This document shows positions 24,367-36,028 of a stretch of 64,000 bases of DNA, piece by piece. The position numbers and the translations under genes are program-made. Under the pieces are notes generated by a model, which saw nothing but the letters and a program-made list of their open reading frames with translations, was not told the DNA's origin and made no database searches. This DNA comes from Eublepharis macularius (taxonomy: Eukaryota > Chordata > Lepidosauria > Squamata > Eublepharidae): positions 62,883,766 through 62,947,765 of the forward strand of contig NC_072801.1 of the NCBI RefSeq assembly GCF_028583425.1. Reading direction: 5' to 3'. Within the stretch, counting starts at the first letter, position 1. Each line of letters starts with the position of its first letter.

Positions 24367-27300
24367 ATGCTTCTCACATGCCCTCCTTCACTGCTGTTGC
24401 TCCTGCAGCTTCTGGTCTTGTGGCCCACAGGCCTTCAAGGCTGTCTACAGTGTGATGAAAAATTCAAGGAGAATGTGGCTAAGCTCAGGACTGAGCTTGT
24501 TCCACGTCAAATCCATGACACTCGCCTCAAGGTGCGAGCCACGGCACTGCTGAAGGGTCTCGAGGGGGATTTTTTCTCACATTACGCTACCAGCCAGTTT
24601 TCTGGCTTTGCAGGTACAGCTTCACTCTGCTTGGGATGGGCAATCAAACAGAGGCCTTTCCACATAGTAATTTAATTGGGCACTAAATGCACAGTTGTTA
24701 TCCAGACATCTTCCCATCAACGAATAAGTTTTGCTGCCAGGAAGAAAACTCTGCAGTTAGGACATCTGTTAGAGTTTGGTTGTAGCATGGAAGGTAGTTT
24801 TATAAATGCTGCAGACAATTATTGGCTAGTGGTTGTGCCGTTACTTAGTAATGAGCTACATCTTTATTTATTTGAAGTATTTTATAAGTCTGCCTTGTCA
24901 AATCAGGAACCGTCCCTTCCTCACTGTTCCTGTGCCATTTAATGGAACTTACATAAAATACTATTACATCCCGTTTTTCCTCCTGTAAAGGATAAACAGT
25001 TCCTCCTCCCCAGTTCTGTATAGTGGCAATATATATATTTCAGAGTTTAAAAAAGTGATAATGCTAACATGGGTCCCTACTGATGTGCCCTAATTTCATG
25101 AACCTTCTCTCGTTCATCACTTTTTTATTTATTTCTGCCTTTTTTAACCCACTTGTTTTCAAAGAAGCTCAAGGCAACTATAGATCTTTAATTTGCATAT
25201 TCCTCTTCCTCCTCTTCTGTATACCTTCTGCTTAAAAAGCGAACCATGTCAAGCCGTCTCCAAGCTTCAACCAGACAATACATCTGCTGAAGTTTACCCC
25301 CTCCCACCCACCCAATCAGTTTGCATGGGAACTTAATATTGTCTCGATCAGAGCTTAGCTGTAGAGCTAGGGTTGCCAACCTCCAGGGGGTGGCTGAAGA
25401 TCTCCCTGAGTTACAGCCGATCTCCAGGCTACAGAAATCAAGAAAATGGCTGGTTTGGAGGTTGGATTCCGTGACATTATATCCAGCTGAGGTCTTTTCC
25501 CCTCCCCCTCCCCCACTGTCCCCAAAGTTTCACCCCCAAAATCTTCACGAATTTCCCAACCTGGAGTTAGCGACCCTATGTGGGACAGCACTAAAATAAC
25601 AGGTTGGGCCCAGCCAGCCTCTCTCTGTTGGTTAAAAATGGACCGGGATCTCCTTTGACAACCCAAAAAGCCCATGCTGAGGATTACTCGACCTGCATGG
25701 TGGACAACAGCCATGTGAGAAAAGGGCTATAGTAAGGAAACAAATTAGGTGAGGCTGAATGGGGGAAAAAATCCTGGTTGGCTCAAACCCAATGTATTTT
25801 GTTGTAATCTGGAAAAGCACATAGCCTACCCCTTCTCTCAGAAGACATCAGATACCCTTGGGTTGCTCTGTCCGAGCTATTCCCTCTGGCTACCATTATT
25901 GCAGGACCATGTCCAGTGATTGCTGCCATCTTTCTTTCCTTTCTCTCAGTTAAGAGTACAGTTGATGCCCTGATCCAGGAAGTGAGGTCCAAAACGGAAG
26001 AGCTGGCTCAAAGCTCTCTCACAGGTGAGAGTCCCAGGGCCTCCACTCCCTAGACTGCTCTTGTGCTGGGACAGCCATTTCTACGGTCCCTCTAGCCAGG
26101 CACAATCCCGCCCCCCCCCCGGGGAAAACCTCCTCAGCCTCTTCGTGAAGAAGGTAACTATCCACCTGTGATTATTCTTGCTTTGTCCCAAATCAATTAC
26201 GTCTCCTCCTTTCCTAGAGAGCCATTTTGCTGTTCCCAGGGCCCTTTTAAACAGTACCCCTCACTGAACTTCTATTGAATGTACAAATTCTCTGCCCAGA
26301 TCACCCTGAGGGCTCTCCAAGGGCTGTGCAAGGTGCTGCCAAGGGACCAGTTGCAGCATACCTGTTGTGATCAAGGATTCTAGGTGTATTATTCTGAACG
26401 CGAGGGGTACCCAGAGGTCAGACCCAGTTACATTGGTGGGGAAGGTACCTAGAGGATAGGGTTGCCAACCTTCAGGTGTGACCTGGAATTATGGCTGATC
26501 TCCAGACTACAGAGATCAAGTCCCCTGGAGAAAATGATTGTTTTGGAAGGTGGGCTGTATGCAATTATACCCTGCTGAGGTCCCTCCTGGAGTGCCAAGT
26601 CTGGATTGGGAAATTCCTGGAGATTTGGGGGGTGGAGCCTGGAGAGGGAGGGGTTTAGGAAGGGGAGGGACCTCAGTGGGGTATAACGTCATGGAGTGCA
26701 CCCTCCAAAGCAACCATTTTCTCTAGGGGAACTGATGTTTGTCACCTGGGGATCAGTTGTAATTCTGAGAGATCTCCAGCTACCACCTGGAGCCTGGCAA
26801 CCCTAGTCCCTCCCCTCCCCAGGTTCTACCCTTGAATCTCCAGGAATTTTCCAATCTGGAGTTGGTAACCCTACCAGAGAGAGGTTTTGCCTGGGACCCC
26901 TCTGGCTCTTGACCTTCATGCTTGGCTGGTTAATAAAGGGTCTTGTACGGTGTTATAACAGGAACTGAGGAAGATTCTCCAGGTTTCCCAAATAATTGAT
27001 CCCAGCTGCTTATGCAGAAACTCAACAGGTTTATTTAAAAATTGCATACCTTGGGCCTAGAGGCTCTAAATGCAACCAGCAGCCATCTTAACAACCATAC
27101 CACAGCTACTTCTTCCCAGGCTCCACCAAGAGGCAGATGGCCTAACTTCCAAATATTAACTCTTTCTTAACTGTATCAGCCTTTGTGATTTTTTTTTTAA
27201 CCACCTATGGGACAGCCAACCACCCCCAGCATCTCTTGTTCTGTGTTCCCAGACCAGGCCTTGCTGGATGAACTGGTTGGATTCCGGAAGAAAACGACCA

Positions 27301-30274
27301 TGAAGCTTAAAGTGGCTTTAAAGGAACATCAGATGAAAGGTAATGAGATTTTCTGCAGCCTCGTGGCCCTATTACATTTCCCCCATGTTTTCCCAATTTT
27401 TGAAAATCTTATGTAAGCAGACCACCACTCTGATTTCAAGGTCACTTTTGCTTCTTGTTTCCATTACTGGATCAGTGACAAAAATACAGCCTTGGGTTGG
27501 ATCCAGCATGCCCGTGATCCCTAGATTGGCCGTTGGTGGTGATCAAAAGAAAAAGCTTCCTTCCTTTTATCACCAGAAGAAAAGCTGGTTCCATGTAGAG
27601 GTGATTCTCCATGCAGCTTTCATTACTGCTACAACCTAGAAGCATTTGCAGCCGCAATGGAGCATCTGCACGGACATGATCCCTCCTCTTTCCTATTCTG
27701 AGCCCTTTGTGGCTGCGATTTCCCTCAGCTTCTGGAGGGCTTTTGAGGGACTTAAAAAACAAAAACCGGAATTGCTAGATTGCTGGAACATATTATTATA
27801 ACAATCTATTCCCACAACATATTCGTTCCCAAGTTTCATTCCCCCCCCACCCCCCAAAAGTACGTTTCTAGCCCTTTTGTTGTGGAGTTATATGGGAAAA
27901 GGCACAGACTGCTCACTTCCCAATTTACTCCTGCTGACATGCAAACAGGGTTGCTAACAGTCTGTGTGACCACCCACTTGCAACCTCTAGGGGTCATTTT
28001 TCTCATTTGCTGCTACTGGTGGTACGAACTGCAATATTCCTGCCCAGGAATAGAAGCAGAGGGCAGATTGTCCTCTGGGAACATGTTGAAGTTGGGGAAA
28101 AAAATCTGTGGTTGATTGAAAATAGGTGCAGTCCCACTAATTTTTAACTCTCTTTCCCCCTCACAGCTTGTGACAGGGCAAACTGTGGTAAGTTCATGGT
28201 GTTGTATTGCTGGGTTTAGGAGGATGGAGACCTGATCAATAAACACAGGAACTGTCTTATACTTAATCAGATCCTTGGTGTATCAAGGTCTGTATTGTCT
28301 AAACTGACTGGCAGTGATTCTGCAGGGTCTCAGGTAGAGATCTTTCATATCACATACGACCCAATCCCTTTAACTGGAGATACCAGGGGATTGAACCTGC
28401 AACCCTCTGTGTGCAAAACAGATGGTCTGCCACTGGGCTCCAGCCAGGGAAATGTGGAAGGCTTTCTTCAAAGAGCCGTCCTTGCTTAGCCCAGCTCAGT
28501 ATCACTGTGTTTGGGAGCTTTCTCATGTTTTCTCTCCCCCTTGTTTGTTGCAGCCTGGCTCCGATACAGCGTCTTGGACTGTGTAGGATGTAAAGATATC
28601 AACGCTGTTTGCTACACAACAAGTCAGTGCTTTGGTAGGTAGATCTGGGGATATTAAGATGGGGGTGGGGTGGGGGTTGTTGCTTTCTTTTAGAAGGTGA
28701 CAGGCCAGACCCAGTTACTTTGGTGGGGAAGCAAATGAAGGCAATACATTGACCAAGATGGATGACTTGATAGCTTTCATCAGGGTCCAACTGGCAGAGG
28801 CTCAATTGCTGTTAAGAATTTTCTTGGTGATATATAACTGGTTTCTCTACAGTTCCTTTATTTAGCCAGAGCTGATGAGTGGTGACACCACAGATCCCAG
28901 GTTCAAAACCCATTATGGGATCAAATCCTGATGGAATAGATGGTAGAACATACCAGGGTGCGTATTTAGGATGAAATTGTGGAATGGCCGTGTGTGTGGT
29001 TGCCATGGCCAGCAGAGGCCAGCACTTACTCAGCTCTACAGAAAATCGGACCTAAAATTTATATAATGAGTAAACAACACTCACAAAGTTAAAGGTGGGG
29101 AGGCAGATATTTTTGTTGGAGATACTCGATCAATCTCATATGCAGACCTGTCTGTGTCCCATTTGCCTTACATTCTTTCCTTCAGGACAGAAAATATCAG
29201 ACCTTGAAAGAACAGAGTAGACTTGGAATTGACTCATAGCACCTTGATAATGATTATACTATTGGGACTGGATCCTACCAGCTTTTCTACTAGTGAAAGA
29301 GGAAAGAGGAGCACCATTTGACCCCTTTTGGCCCAAGGATCCCGGGATCACATGGAGAAATGTCATGCCAAACAAGGGCTGTATGAAAAGGAAGTGGGAA
29401 AGCTGGTAAAATCCAACCTAGTATTTAGATAGTGCTTTTAGAATATTCATAAGCATGCCGCATAACTTTGTTCACAAAGTCTTACAATAGCCCTGCAAGG
29501 GATGTTAGTGTTATATCCCCATGATGGAAATCTGAGGCCCAGAGATAGGGGGGGCTTGCCTATCTGGTGAATTCATGGCAGAGGACATTTGAATTGGGGA
29601 CTTCCTAACAAACTGCTCAGTTTCTCAGTTGAGTGATTCTCAGACTGTGGGTTTGCATTGTGCAAAATGGCCACGAAATGCTCAATAATATAATATTTAC
29701 AGACATTGAAAATTAAAAATATAAAATACGAACTTGTTCATTGTTAATGGATGTGAGATTCTTGCAAGATGTGTGTTATTTTGCAAGTGAATGCCAAAAT
29801 GTAAATTAATATAGAACTTCAAAAGTTTGAGAGTCACTTGGAGGGAGGAAGATGGAAGAGAGAGAAGGCTGTGATGCTTGGGGCAATATGCCCAGGTTTT
29901 AGTGCAGGGACTTCAGTGAAAAATTTTCATGCACAAAATATGGGATCTGTTTGTTCAGTTGATTCACAGGACCGCCTCTCTCTTCGCTACGGAGCAGTCC
30001 TGTGGGATCCTAATATTGCCAAAAATGGAGTTGCTATTGTCCTGTGCATGGGTGGAGTGCTATTCCTGGTGATCATGGGCTCGTGAGTAGAAAGTAACTG
30101 CTACCTCCACCCCAGAATGCCCTGGAAAGGGAACTCCACCTTTGTTTCTCTGCAACAGGCATTTGCAGCTCACTCCGCCCTGGTAAAGGGGCTGGGGGGC
30201 TAGGGGGCCACTAACTGTTTCTTCTCCTCAGGATTATAGTATACTGGAGAAACCAGCTGTTTCTGTATGTTTAG
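24367..30274 (+). CDS. IZUMO2: Izumo sperm-egg fusion protein 2 (IZUMO2), 7 exons
   Basis: Seen: exons 24367-24613, 25950-26024, 27253-27339, 28167-28187, 28554-28634, 29959-30082 and 30232-30274, all with GT/AG borders, giving 225 residues (human IZUMO2 about 221). A signal peptide (about residues 1-25) precedes the CLQC motif at 26-29. Helical exons 2-3 follow, then ACDRANC (137-143), DCVGC and two more cysteines, a short stalk, one membrane helix (about 192-214) and a short tail. The spacing of all eight cysteines matches the Izumo domain and there is no Ig domain. The segments GCLQCD, ALLKGLEGDFF and VLDC..C closely match human IZUMO2 as I recall it. Role: sperm type I membrane protein of the IZUMO family; IZUMO1 is the JUNO-binding member, while the function of IZUMO2 is less defined. 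It converges on IZUMO3. Introns 2 and 5 hold MITEs and MIR-like repeats. Confidence 0.9.
25369..25577. mobile_element. TA-site MITE in IZUMO2 intron 1
   Basis: AGGGTTGCCAACCTCCAGG at the left, CTGGAGTTAGCGACCCTA at the right, TA on both flanks. Confidence 0.65.
26458..26872. mobile_element. nested pair of TA-site MITEs in IZUMO2 intron 2
   Basis: An outer copy starts AGGGTTGCCAACC and ends GTTGGTAACCCT. A second copy of the same family in opposite orientation (about 26590-26805) is inserted near the middle of it. The outer is therefore older than the inner. Confidence 0.6.
28255..28445 (+). repeat. reptile SINE-like repeat
   Basis: CTAAACTGACTGGCAGTGAT, TCAGGTAGAGATCTTTC, GGGGATTGAACCTGCAACCC and GGTCTGCCACTGGGCTCCAG follow a widespread reptile repeat. 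Shorter pieces of it lie at 15880-15940, 17085-17170 and 61715-61780. Confidence 0.45.
29440..29610 (-). repeat. MIR-like relic in IZUMO2 intron 5
   Basis: CAATAGCCCTGCAAGGGATG, ATCCCCATGATGGAAATCTG, AGGCCCAGAGATAGG and GCAGAGGACATTTGAATTGG are in MIR order. Confidence 0.5.
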
Positions 30275-30450
30275 CCGAGATCTGCCCCCTTTCCACTGCT
30301 ATGGGACATGTGATGGAAAAGATTCTCTTTCGCCTCCTGCTACAAAGTGTGGGACTCGGACCACACAGCTGCTTCCAAAACATCTTTTTCTGCCACAACT
30401 GACCTATACAGTCTCCCCTCCATTTTCCTTCCCATTATCAAATGCCCCAT

Positions 30451-30456
30451 AATAAA
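30451..30456 (+). terminator. polyadenylation signal of IZUMO2
   Basis: AATAAA about 180 bases after the IZUMO2 stop; it faces the IZUMO3 signal 158 bases further on, on the opposite strand. Confidence 0.7.
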
Positions 30457-30614
30457 CATAGGTCCCAGTGGTTCATTTTGGGGGTTCTTTTGGTACAGAA
30501 AAGATCTGGCTTTATCTGGAATCTGTGTCCTAGCAGCCAGCTTCCACTCTATAATGCACTAATCCACTAAGCGTTCTCCACTCTGATCCGAAATCAAAAC
30601 CAAATATAATGGGT

Positions 30615-30620
30615 TTTATT
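30615..30620 (-). terminator. polyadenylation signal of IZUMO3
   Basis: AATAAA on the minus strand, about 47 bases after the proposed IZUMO3 stop codon. Its position supports the last-exon assignment. Confidence 0.65.
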
Positions 30621-30666
30621 TGACCTACGGGGTTGAAGCTTGAGGAAGGGCCGGGAAGGGGGGGCA

Positions 30667-33600
30667 TCATCGGGAGGGGGGCATCGTCGAAGGCTTCTCT
30701 TCCTCCAGTCCACCTAGCGTGCCAGAGCTTTCTTCAACATCTTCTTTTTGTGTTTGAAACACACCAAATATCTGGAAATGGAGAAGTGCAGTGACTACAG
30801 GCAGAATAAGAGCTATTAACTCTTCTGGAGCAGGAGTGGGACCCTGTTGGTTTACAAGGATGTTTCTCAAACTTGTTTGAATTCAGGCCAAAAACTATAT
30901 GGAGGGGAACTCCAGCTGTTTAATTTTGCACTAAAACTTATGGTGCTGAGTGAGCCACAATAGTCGTGGAAAGGGGGGTTTGATTCTTCTTCCCATACCG
31001 GTTCCCTGCTCATAAATATGCTTGTTTGTATGCTTGCAATTCAAATAATTTGGAATTTAATGGCAAGGAAATGGAAGGTAGTGACAGAAGGAAACAGGCA
31101 GGATGTTGAGCTCACGGAGACGTCACTGAGCTTCCACTGGAGCCATGAAGGACAGCAACGTGCTTTCATTCTCAGAAAGGTTAATTTCAAATTTTCTGTT
31201 TTCATATTAACTCCTCCTGAGATGCATGTAATAAAACAAATGTGGGTCAAGTGGGTTGGAACAGAGAGCTGCTAGAGCTCTTTGGTTTATTATGACCAGG
31301 CCATGATCTTGTGCACCAGCCTTCTGGGACTGAGGCCCATGTATTCTTCAGGAAGCAAGGCAAGTATGGAGAAGAACCAAGGGGGGGAGCCTAAAGGCTT
31401 CCCATGGGAAAGTGAGGGGGTGTGCCAGAGCCATATACTTACATAAGTACAGCTGAAGAAATCAACACCGACTCGCATACAAGGAACACGTAGAGAATTA
31501 TTTCTTTGTGTTCTGCCATACGCTCATCTTCCACTAGTGGGCAACAGACAGACCCTGTTAGCCGCATGGGTGGTGGGATCAAGAAGTCAGTCTCACAATG
31601 TGGGGAGGGGGGTAGAACAGGTATCCCTACTTGCAGGGCTTTTTTTCAGGGGGAACGCGGGGGAACGGTGTTCCGGAACCTCTTGAAAATGGTCACATGG
31701 CTGGTGGCCCCGCCCCCTGATCTCCAGACAGAGGGGAGTTTAGATTGCCCGGGCAATCTAAACTCCCCTCTGTCTGGAGAACAGGGGGCGGGGCCACCAG
31801 CCATGTAACCATTTTCTCCGAGGGCAACCCACTGAGTTCCACCACCTCTTTTCCCAGAAAAAAAGCCCTGCCTACTTGCATTATGGTCCAGCCTCCAAAA
31901 TAGTGGCTTTCAGATGGTAAGCAAGGGCTACATATTTCCTGAATGTTGAACAGACCACTTGTAGTCTTTTCATTCATTTATTTAACTTCATTATATTTTG
32001 AATGTTTGGAGCCTGATCTCTAGTAACACATCACCATGCCTTTTCTTGCTATCAGTCTTGCTATCTTAATGGTGGTAATGAAAGGCCAGTGGATATATTC
32101 ACCATCTCTGGAGCGTGATAGCTCAAAAGTGTAAAGTTGCAATAGGTCATCCTTACGTTAGTTTGTAGGGGCAAAGTGGGAGAAGTGGCAACACAAGTTC
32201 AGAGTACTAGATGTGTAACTCTGTCTAGCTGAAGATACATTCAGAGTTGCTGGTGGCAGCAGTTGATACCTAGTCTGGTTTCGGTACCCCCAAGACTGAG
32301 GGAAAGGGGCATCGGCACCAAGCAGAAATATGGAACAGCCATGGGTTTTTTCCAATCTCCCAGGGACCAACTCAAAGGAACGGGGTACAGTTTGCAAGCT
32401 TGTTCTGTTATAAACTGGATTACAGTTCTGAAACACAAACAACCACAAGAACATGGAATGGGAAGCGTTCTGGGGCTCAAATCTGGAGGAATGTGGGCAT
32501 GTCTTTTTTGCCGGGAATTTCTAGGAATAGCATTTTGGTTAGACGAAGATTTCTACCTTAGAATTCTCAACATCCTTGCTGAATTACAATTCTCAGGATT
32601 CTTTGAAAAGAAACCGTTTTGAGTTAAGAGCAAGGTTTAGAGAGTCCAGTAGCACCTTAAAGACCAAAAAGATTTCCAGGGTATAAACTTTTGAGAGTCC
32701 CTTTATCTGATGAGGGTAGCTGTGAAAATTTATACCCTTAGAATCTTGTTGGTCTTTAAGGTGCTACTGGACTCGAACTTTGCCCTTCTACTGCATACCA
32801 TAAGGGCTATCCATTTGCAACTGGCTTCTGTTAAGCTACTATGAAACTGTTACAAGGTCCTAGTGTCTGGGTCTAGCGCTTCCTTGAAGGCACCGGTGCT
32901 GAATACAGCCCTGCCCCAAAAGAGACGATCATCCGAGAACCTAGGAATTTAAGCTCCATCCTCATCCCCAGCTGTACCTCCACAGAGCTCTCCATCAAAG
33001 CACTGGGCGGCAATACGCAAGCAGGTCCAGCAGTCTAAAATGGGGCCTTCAGTCACTGCTATGGAAGGAAGAGCACCAGGTCTAGGCATGTGGCCGATTC
33101 CTGTCCAGGAGGCTGCATAGGCTGACTGAAAGAAAAGGGGCAAAGGGGAAGATTCTGGGGGGAACAGTAGGATTGGGGGTGCTCATACTTACTACAATCC
33201 TCTGAGCAAGCTAAAGTGAGAGTGGGGGGGGGAGGGAAGAAAGGATAGTCAGACACACACAATTCAGAATTCCTCATGAGCTATTAGCTAGCAAGCAACG
33301 TGGCAGTCTTCATCAGGCATGAGTCCTAACACAGATATCAATGTCATGGCCGAAGCAAGGGATACAAGCTGATTCTATTAAAGATGCTCAACTGATCTGG
33401 TCGCTCAGTGTACATTATGTAGGGATGCATTCTAGAAAGGGAGTGGTCTCACTCCATTACACATCTGGCTTGGCCTAAAATTACTCTGGCAGGCATCAGG
33501 GAACTTTGACAAAAAAAAAAGGCTTTATGCATTCAAGGACAGTAAATGTGCCCTCAATGGGAGTTAATTATCAGGAGATGATCTTTGTTTCTCTCACTTG

Positions 33601-35781
33601 AGGTCCCAACAGAGCTAAGAGAAAGTGATCTCTCCATCTCACTCTGAGGGAATGTGAGGGCCAAACTAAAGGTTATGGCATCCTTGTGGCCACCATGAGG
33701 ACATCATCATTATTCTAAAGTCATTTAAAATTATCACGAGGCCTGCAGCTCTGCATACTTGTTCTCCCAAGAATGGGCCCTCATAGCATTTTTAAATGAC
33801 TTTAAAATGGCGGTGTCTTCCGCATGGTGGCCACAAGGATGCTGTCATGTCTAGTTTGGCCCTGAGAAAGAAAGATGAAAGGTGAACAAAGGAGAAAGCC
33901 CTTAGGGTGCAGGATCTTTCTCTGGGGAATCTGATTTGGATAGAAGATAAGCTGCCCTGCAGAAGTGCCTCCACAGGCATACTGGTATATTTTCAAATGA
34001 AGCAAATATTACAAAAATGCTTTAGGTCTCTAGGGATCATTCTCTCCTCCAAAGGAAACCAAATATTGGAAGAGCTGACCCTGAGCCTTCTCACCATGCA
34101 GAAAAGCAAGGAGTCCAAAACTTGTACACACACACATTACAAAATTAAGGAGGTACATCTCTGTGACATTACTATGCAATGCTCAAATGTATACAAGATA
34201 ACTTCTGTGAATGGTCACTCTGCTTAAGAAGGTGTGTGTGTGTGTAACACAATCTTAACTCCTAGTTTTCCAATGCTAATTTAACCCCTGTAGTAGGAGA
34301 GAAACCCACAGCCTCTCTGGCTGGCATGTTGATGATAAAACATATGGGTTCTACTCAGGGCTTTTTTTCTGGGAAAAGAGATGGTTGAACTCAGTGGGTT
34401 GCCCTCGGAGAAAACGGTCACATGGCCGGAGGGCAATCTCAACTCCCCCCTGTCTGGAGATCAGGGGGCGGGACCACCAGCCATGTGACCATTTTCAAGG
34501 GGATCCGGAACTCCATTCCACCGCATTCCAGCTGAAAAAAAGCCCTGGTTCTACTCTATTTGGAGGAACTTCTGGGAACCAAGGGTAAACTGAGGGTTGG
34601 GCTAGGAGCAGGGCTCTAGGTTATTTGGGGATGGGAAGTGATGTTTATTCTAGTCGATTGGAGAAAGGGGTGTTGGGAGTTAGGTCACCTGGTTTCTCAT
34701 TCCACCCAAGCCTTTCCCCTTTAGGACAAGTACCTAGGTCAGCAAATCGCTCAAGAGTTTGCTTCATGTGCTTTCGCAGGGAAACCCTGAGATGGTACAT
34801 GGAGAGCTGCCATATGAAGACCCCTGAGGAAGGAAGAAGAAAAAGAGCGATAGAGAGGGGGTGGGGAGGAGAGTTAAAATAGCAAGCTGTGTCTTAGCAC
34901 TGCAACCTGTACTGGGGGTGGGCACTGGAGCTAAGGAATAACTATGGGTTAACTGTAGGAGAAAATTGTTCCACCTTTTTTCCCAAGCAGGGCTCCCAAG
35001 CTTTTCACATGAGCCTCAACCCACCCCTCCACCACACCAATGAGTTTCAGATTTAGCATATAGTTAGGACGGAGTTTCTGAGTGAATGTTGATGTTAAAA
35101 CATCTATCTTGGTTTTATTGGCTTACTGTGGGCCTCAATACCTGCACCCATCAGAATGAATATGATCTACCAGCTTGATTTGTGGCCTGCCAGGTGGTTA
35201 ACAAATGCCCCGGTTTATACATTTCCATGCAGACTGGAGAAGCAGCCGCTGGTTCAATATTGCTTGGATTTGCCTGGAGGTGACGGCTTTGTGAGATTCA
35301 TGTGGAAGATTAACATCTGAAGTAATAATTCCATAAAATCCAGCAGTAATCCCTACAACCAGCTCCCTCTCTTCCCTTATTTACCTTTCCATGGTTGCTT
35401 CTTGATTTCACGCAACTGATTAATAATGTCTGATTTGATAGACGCCACTCCTCGGACATCTGCAAAAAGACATTAGCTTATGTAATCTTTTGATCTTGAT
35501 CCCACAGAAGCCCCTCAACCAGTCCAGCCTTGCTTAATTCAGATCATACCCAATACTCGTTCATAGTTGTTTTGGAGATAAGTCCCATGCAAATCAGCCA
35601 ACTCCTCAATGTGCCGTTCCATTAAGGTGTCACGTCCTGATAGGTCTGCTGGCAGAGTTTCCTTCAGCAAGGTGGCCACAGAGTCCAAGAAGCGACGGTC
35701 ACAGTGAAGGCAGCTGGCCACCCCTTGGAGGGACCAGAGCAACAGGGGGAAAGCTAGCAGGAACTGGGCCATCATTACCAT
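30667..35781 (-). CDS. IZUMO3: Izumo sperm-egg fusion protein 3 (IZUMO3), 6 exons
   Basis: Seen on the minus strand: exons 35781-35550, 35459-35385, 34823-34734, 33210-33193, 33058-32978 and 30824-30667, all with GT/AG borders and phase-1 junctions, giving 217 residues. A signal peptide leads to CLHC (residues 24-27). Exons 2-3 are helical; the join gives PWKGVFIWQ, close to human IZUMO3 WKGVFIIQ. Exon 4 encodes ACSEDC and exon 5 [12 protein letters not shown] then QCF..ELC, again very close to human IZUMO3. The last exon holds one membrane helix and an acidic tail ending PSTMPPSR. Start: ATGs at 35781, 35775 and 35772 are all possible; an X-box-like site overlaps the first. In mouse, IZUMO3 acts in acrosome formation. 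The last acceptor (30825-30826) is chosen because it restores the frame into the membrane helix; it is the least certain join. Confidence 0.85.
31634..31870. mobile_element. hAT-type palindromic MITE with perfect target duplication
   Basis: Same family as 14916-15266. Flanked by CCTACTTG at 31626-31633 and 31871-31878, an exact 8-base duplication. It lies in the last IZUMO3 intron. Confidence 0.8.
32640..32812. mobile_element. older palindromic copy of the hammerhead repeat family
   Basis: Inverted arms GTCCAGTAGCACCTTAAAG and its complement, in an IZUMO3 intron. CTGATGA is kept, but stem II no longer pairs, so it is a decayed copy. Confidence 0.55.
33658..33862. mobile_element. palindromic MITE with GGGCCAAACTA ends
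   Basis: Inverted ends GGGCCAAACTA / TAGTTTGGCCC, inner arms with ATCCTTGTGGCCACC and TAAAGTCATTTAAAA, flanked by TGA on both sides. Fourth-to-third exon interval of IZUMO3. Confidence 0.55.
34356..34547. mobile_element. hAT-type MITE, short copy with perfect target duplication
   Basis: CAGGGCTTTTTTTC to GAAAAAAAGCCCTG, 192 bases, opposite in order to the 31634 copy and lacking part of one arm. Flanked by GTTCTACT at 34348-34355 and 34548-34555. Third intron of IZUMO3. Confidence 0.8.
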
Positions 35782-35787
35782 GGCAAC
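35774..35787. promoter_or_regulatory. second X-box-like site over the IZUMO3 start
   Basis: ATTACC-AT-GGCAAC matches the X-box pattern in 11 of 12 defined positions. It overlaps the first possible IZUMO3 ATG (35779-35781), which hints that a downstream ATG (35775 or 35772) may be used. Confidence 0.4.
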
Positions 35788-35812
35788 AGGCTCCCCATCA
35801 TGACTACATACT

Positions 35813-35826
35813 GTAGCCTAGGTAAC
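35813..35826. promoter_or_regulatory. RFX X-box-like site
   Basis: GTAGCC-TA-GGTAAC fits the X-box pattern GTNRCC-N(0-3)-RGYAAC exactly. RFX2 binding to X-boxes is known to drive many spermatid genes. Confidence 0.55.
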
Positions 35827-35939
35827 GTTCTTATGTCAGGCATTGTTGGCAAGACAAATATCTCCATGACACAAGGCAATGCTGCCAAGGAAAGAATAAA
35901 TAAATAACAGGACTGTGATGCTGGAGGTAGAATAGGATA

Positions 35940-35947
35940 TGACGTAA
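35940..35947 (+). promoter_or_regulatory. CRE-like site (TGACGTAA)
   Basis: TGACGTAA fits the CREB/CREM site. CREM-tau is a known activator in haploid male germ cells, so the site is in keeping with the neighbouring genes. An eight-base match alone is weak evidence. Confidence 0.4.
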
Positions 35948-36028
35948 GAAGCTGAAGAAGAGATCAGGGTAGAACAACGGCTGATGTCAGTGTCTGGATA
36001 GGAAGAGACTCATTTTCCTCTGGTTTCC

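Larger units (their letters stand above)
35782..36028. promoter_or_regulatory. bidirectional promoter between IZUMO3 and the third IZUMO gene
   Basis: Only 247 bases separate the two divergent start codons, so both promoters must lie here. The gap holds an X-box-like palindrome, a CRE-like site and an A/T-rich AATAAATAAATAA stretch, but no strong TATA box. A shared, testis-active promoter is inferred from the gene family and these motifs. Confidence 0.6.

Noticed and set aside
28700-28790. Hammerhead core at GATAGCTTTCATCAGGG in IZUMO2 intron 5
   Set aside because: CTGATGA is present on the minus strand, but there is no GAAA box at the right distance and no stem II.
31634-31808. Coding sequence in the GC-rich frames over the hAT MITE
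   Set aside because: The same peptide-like text appears on both strands because the element is palindromic.
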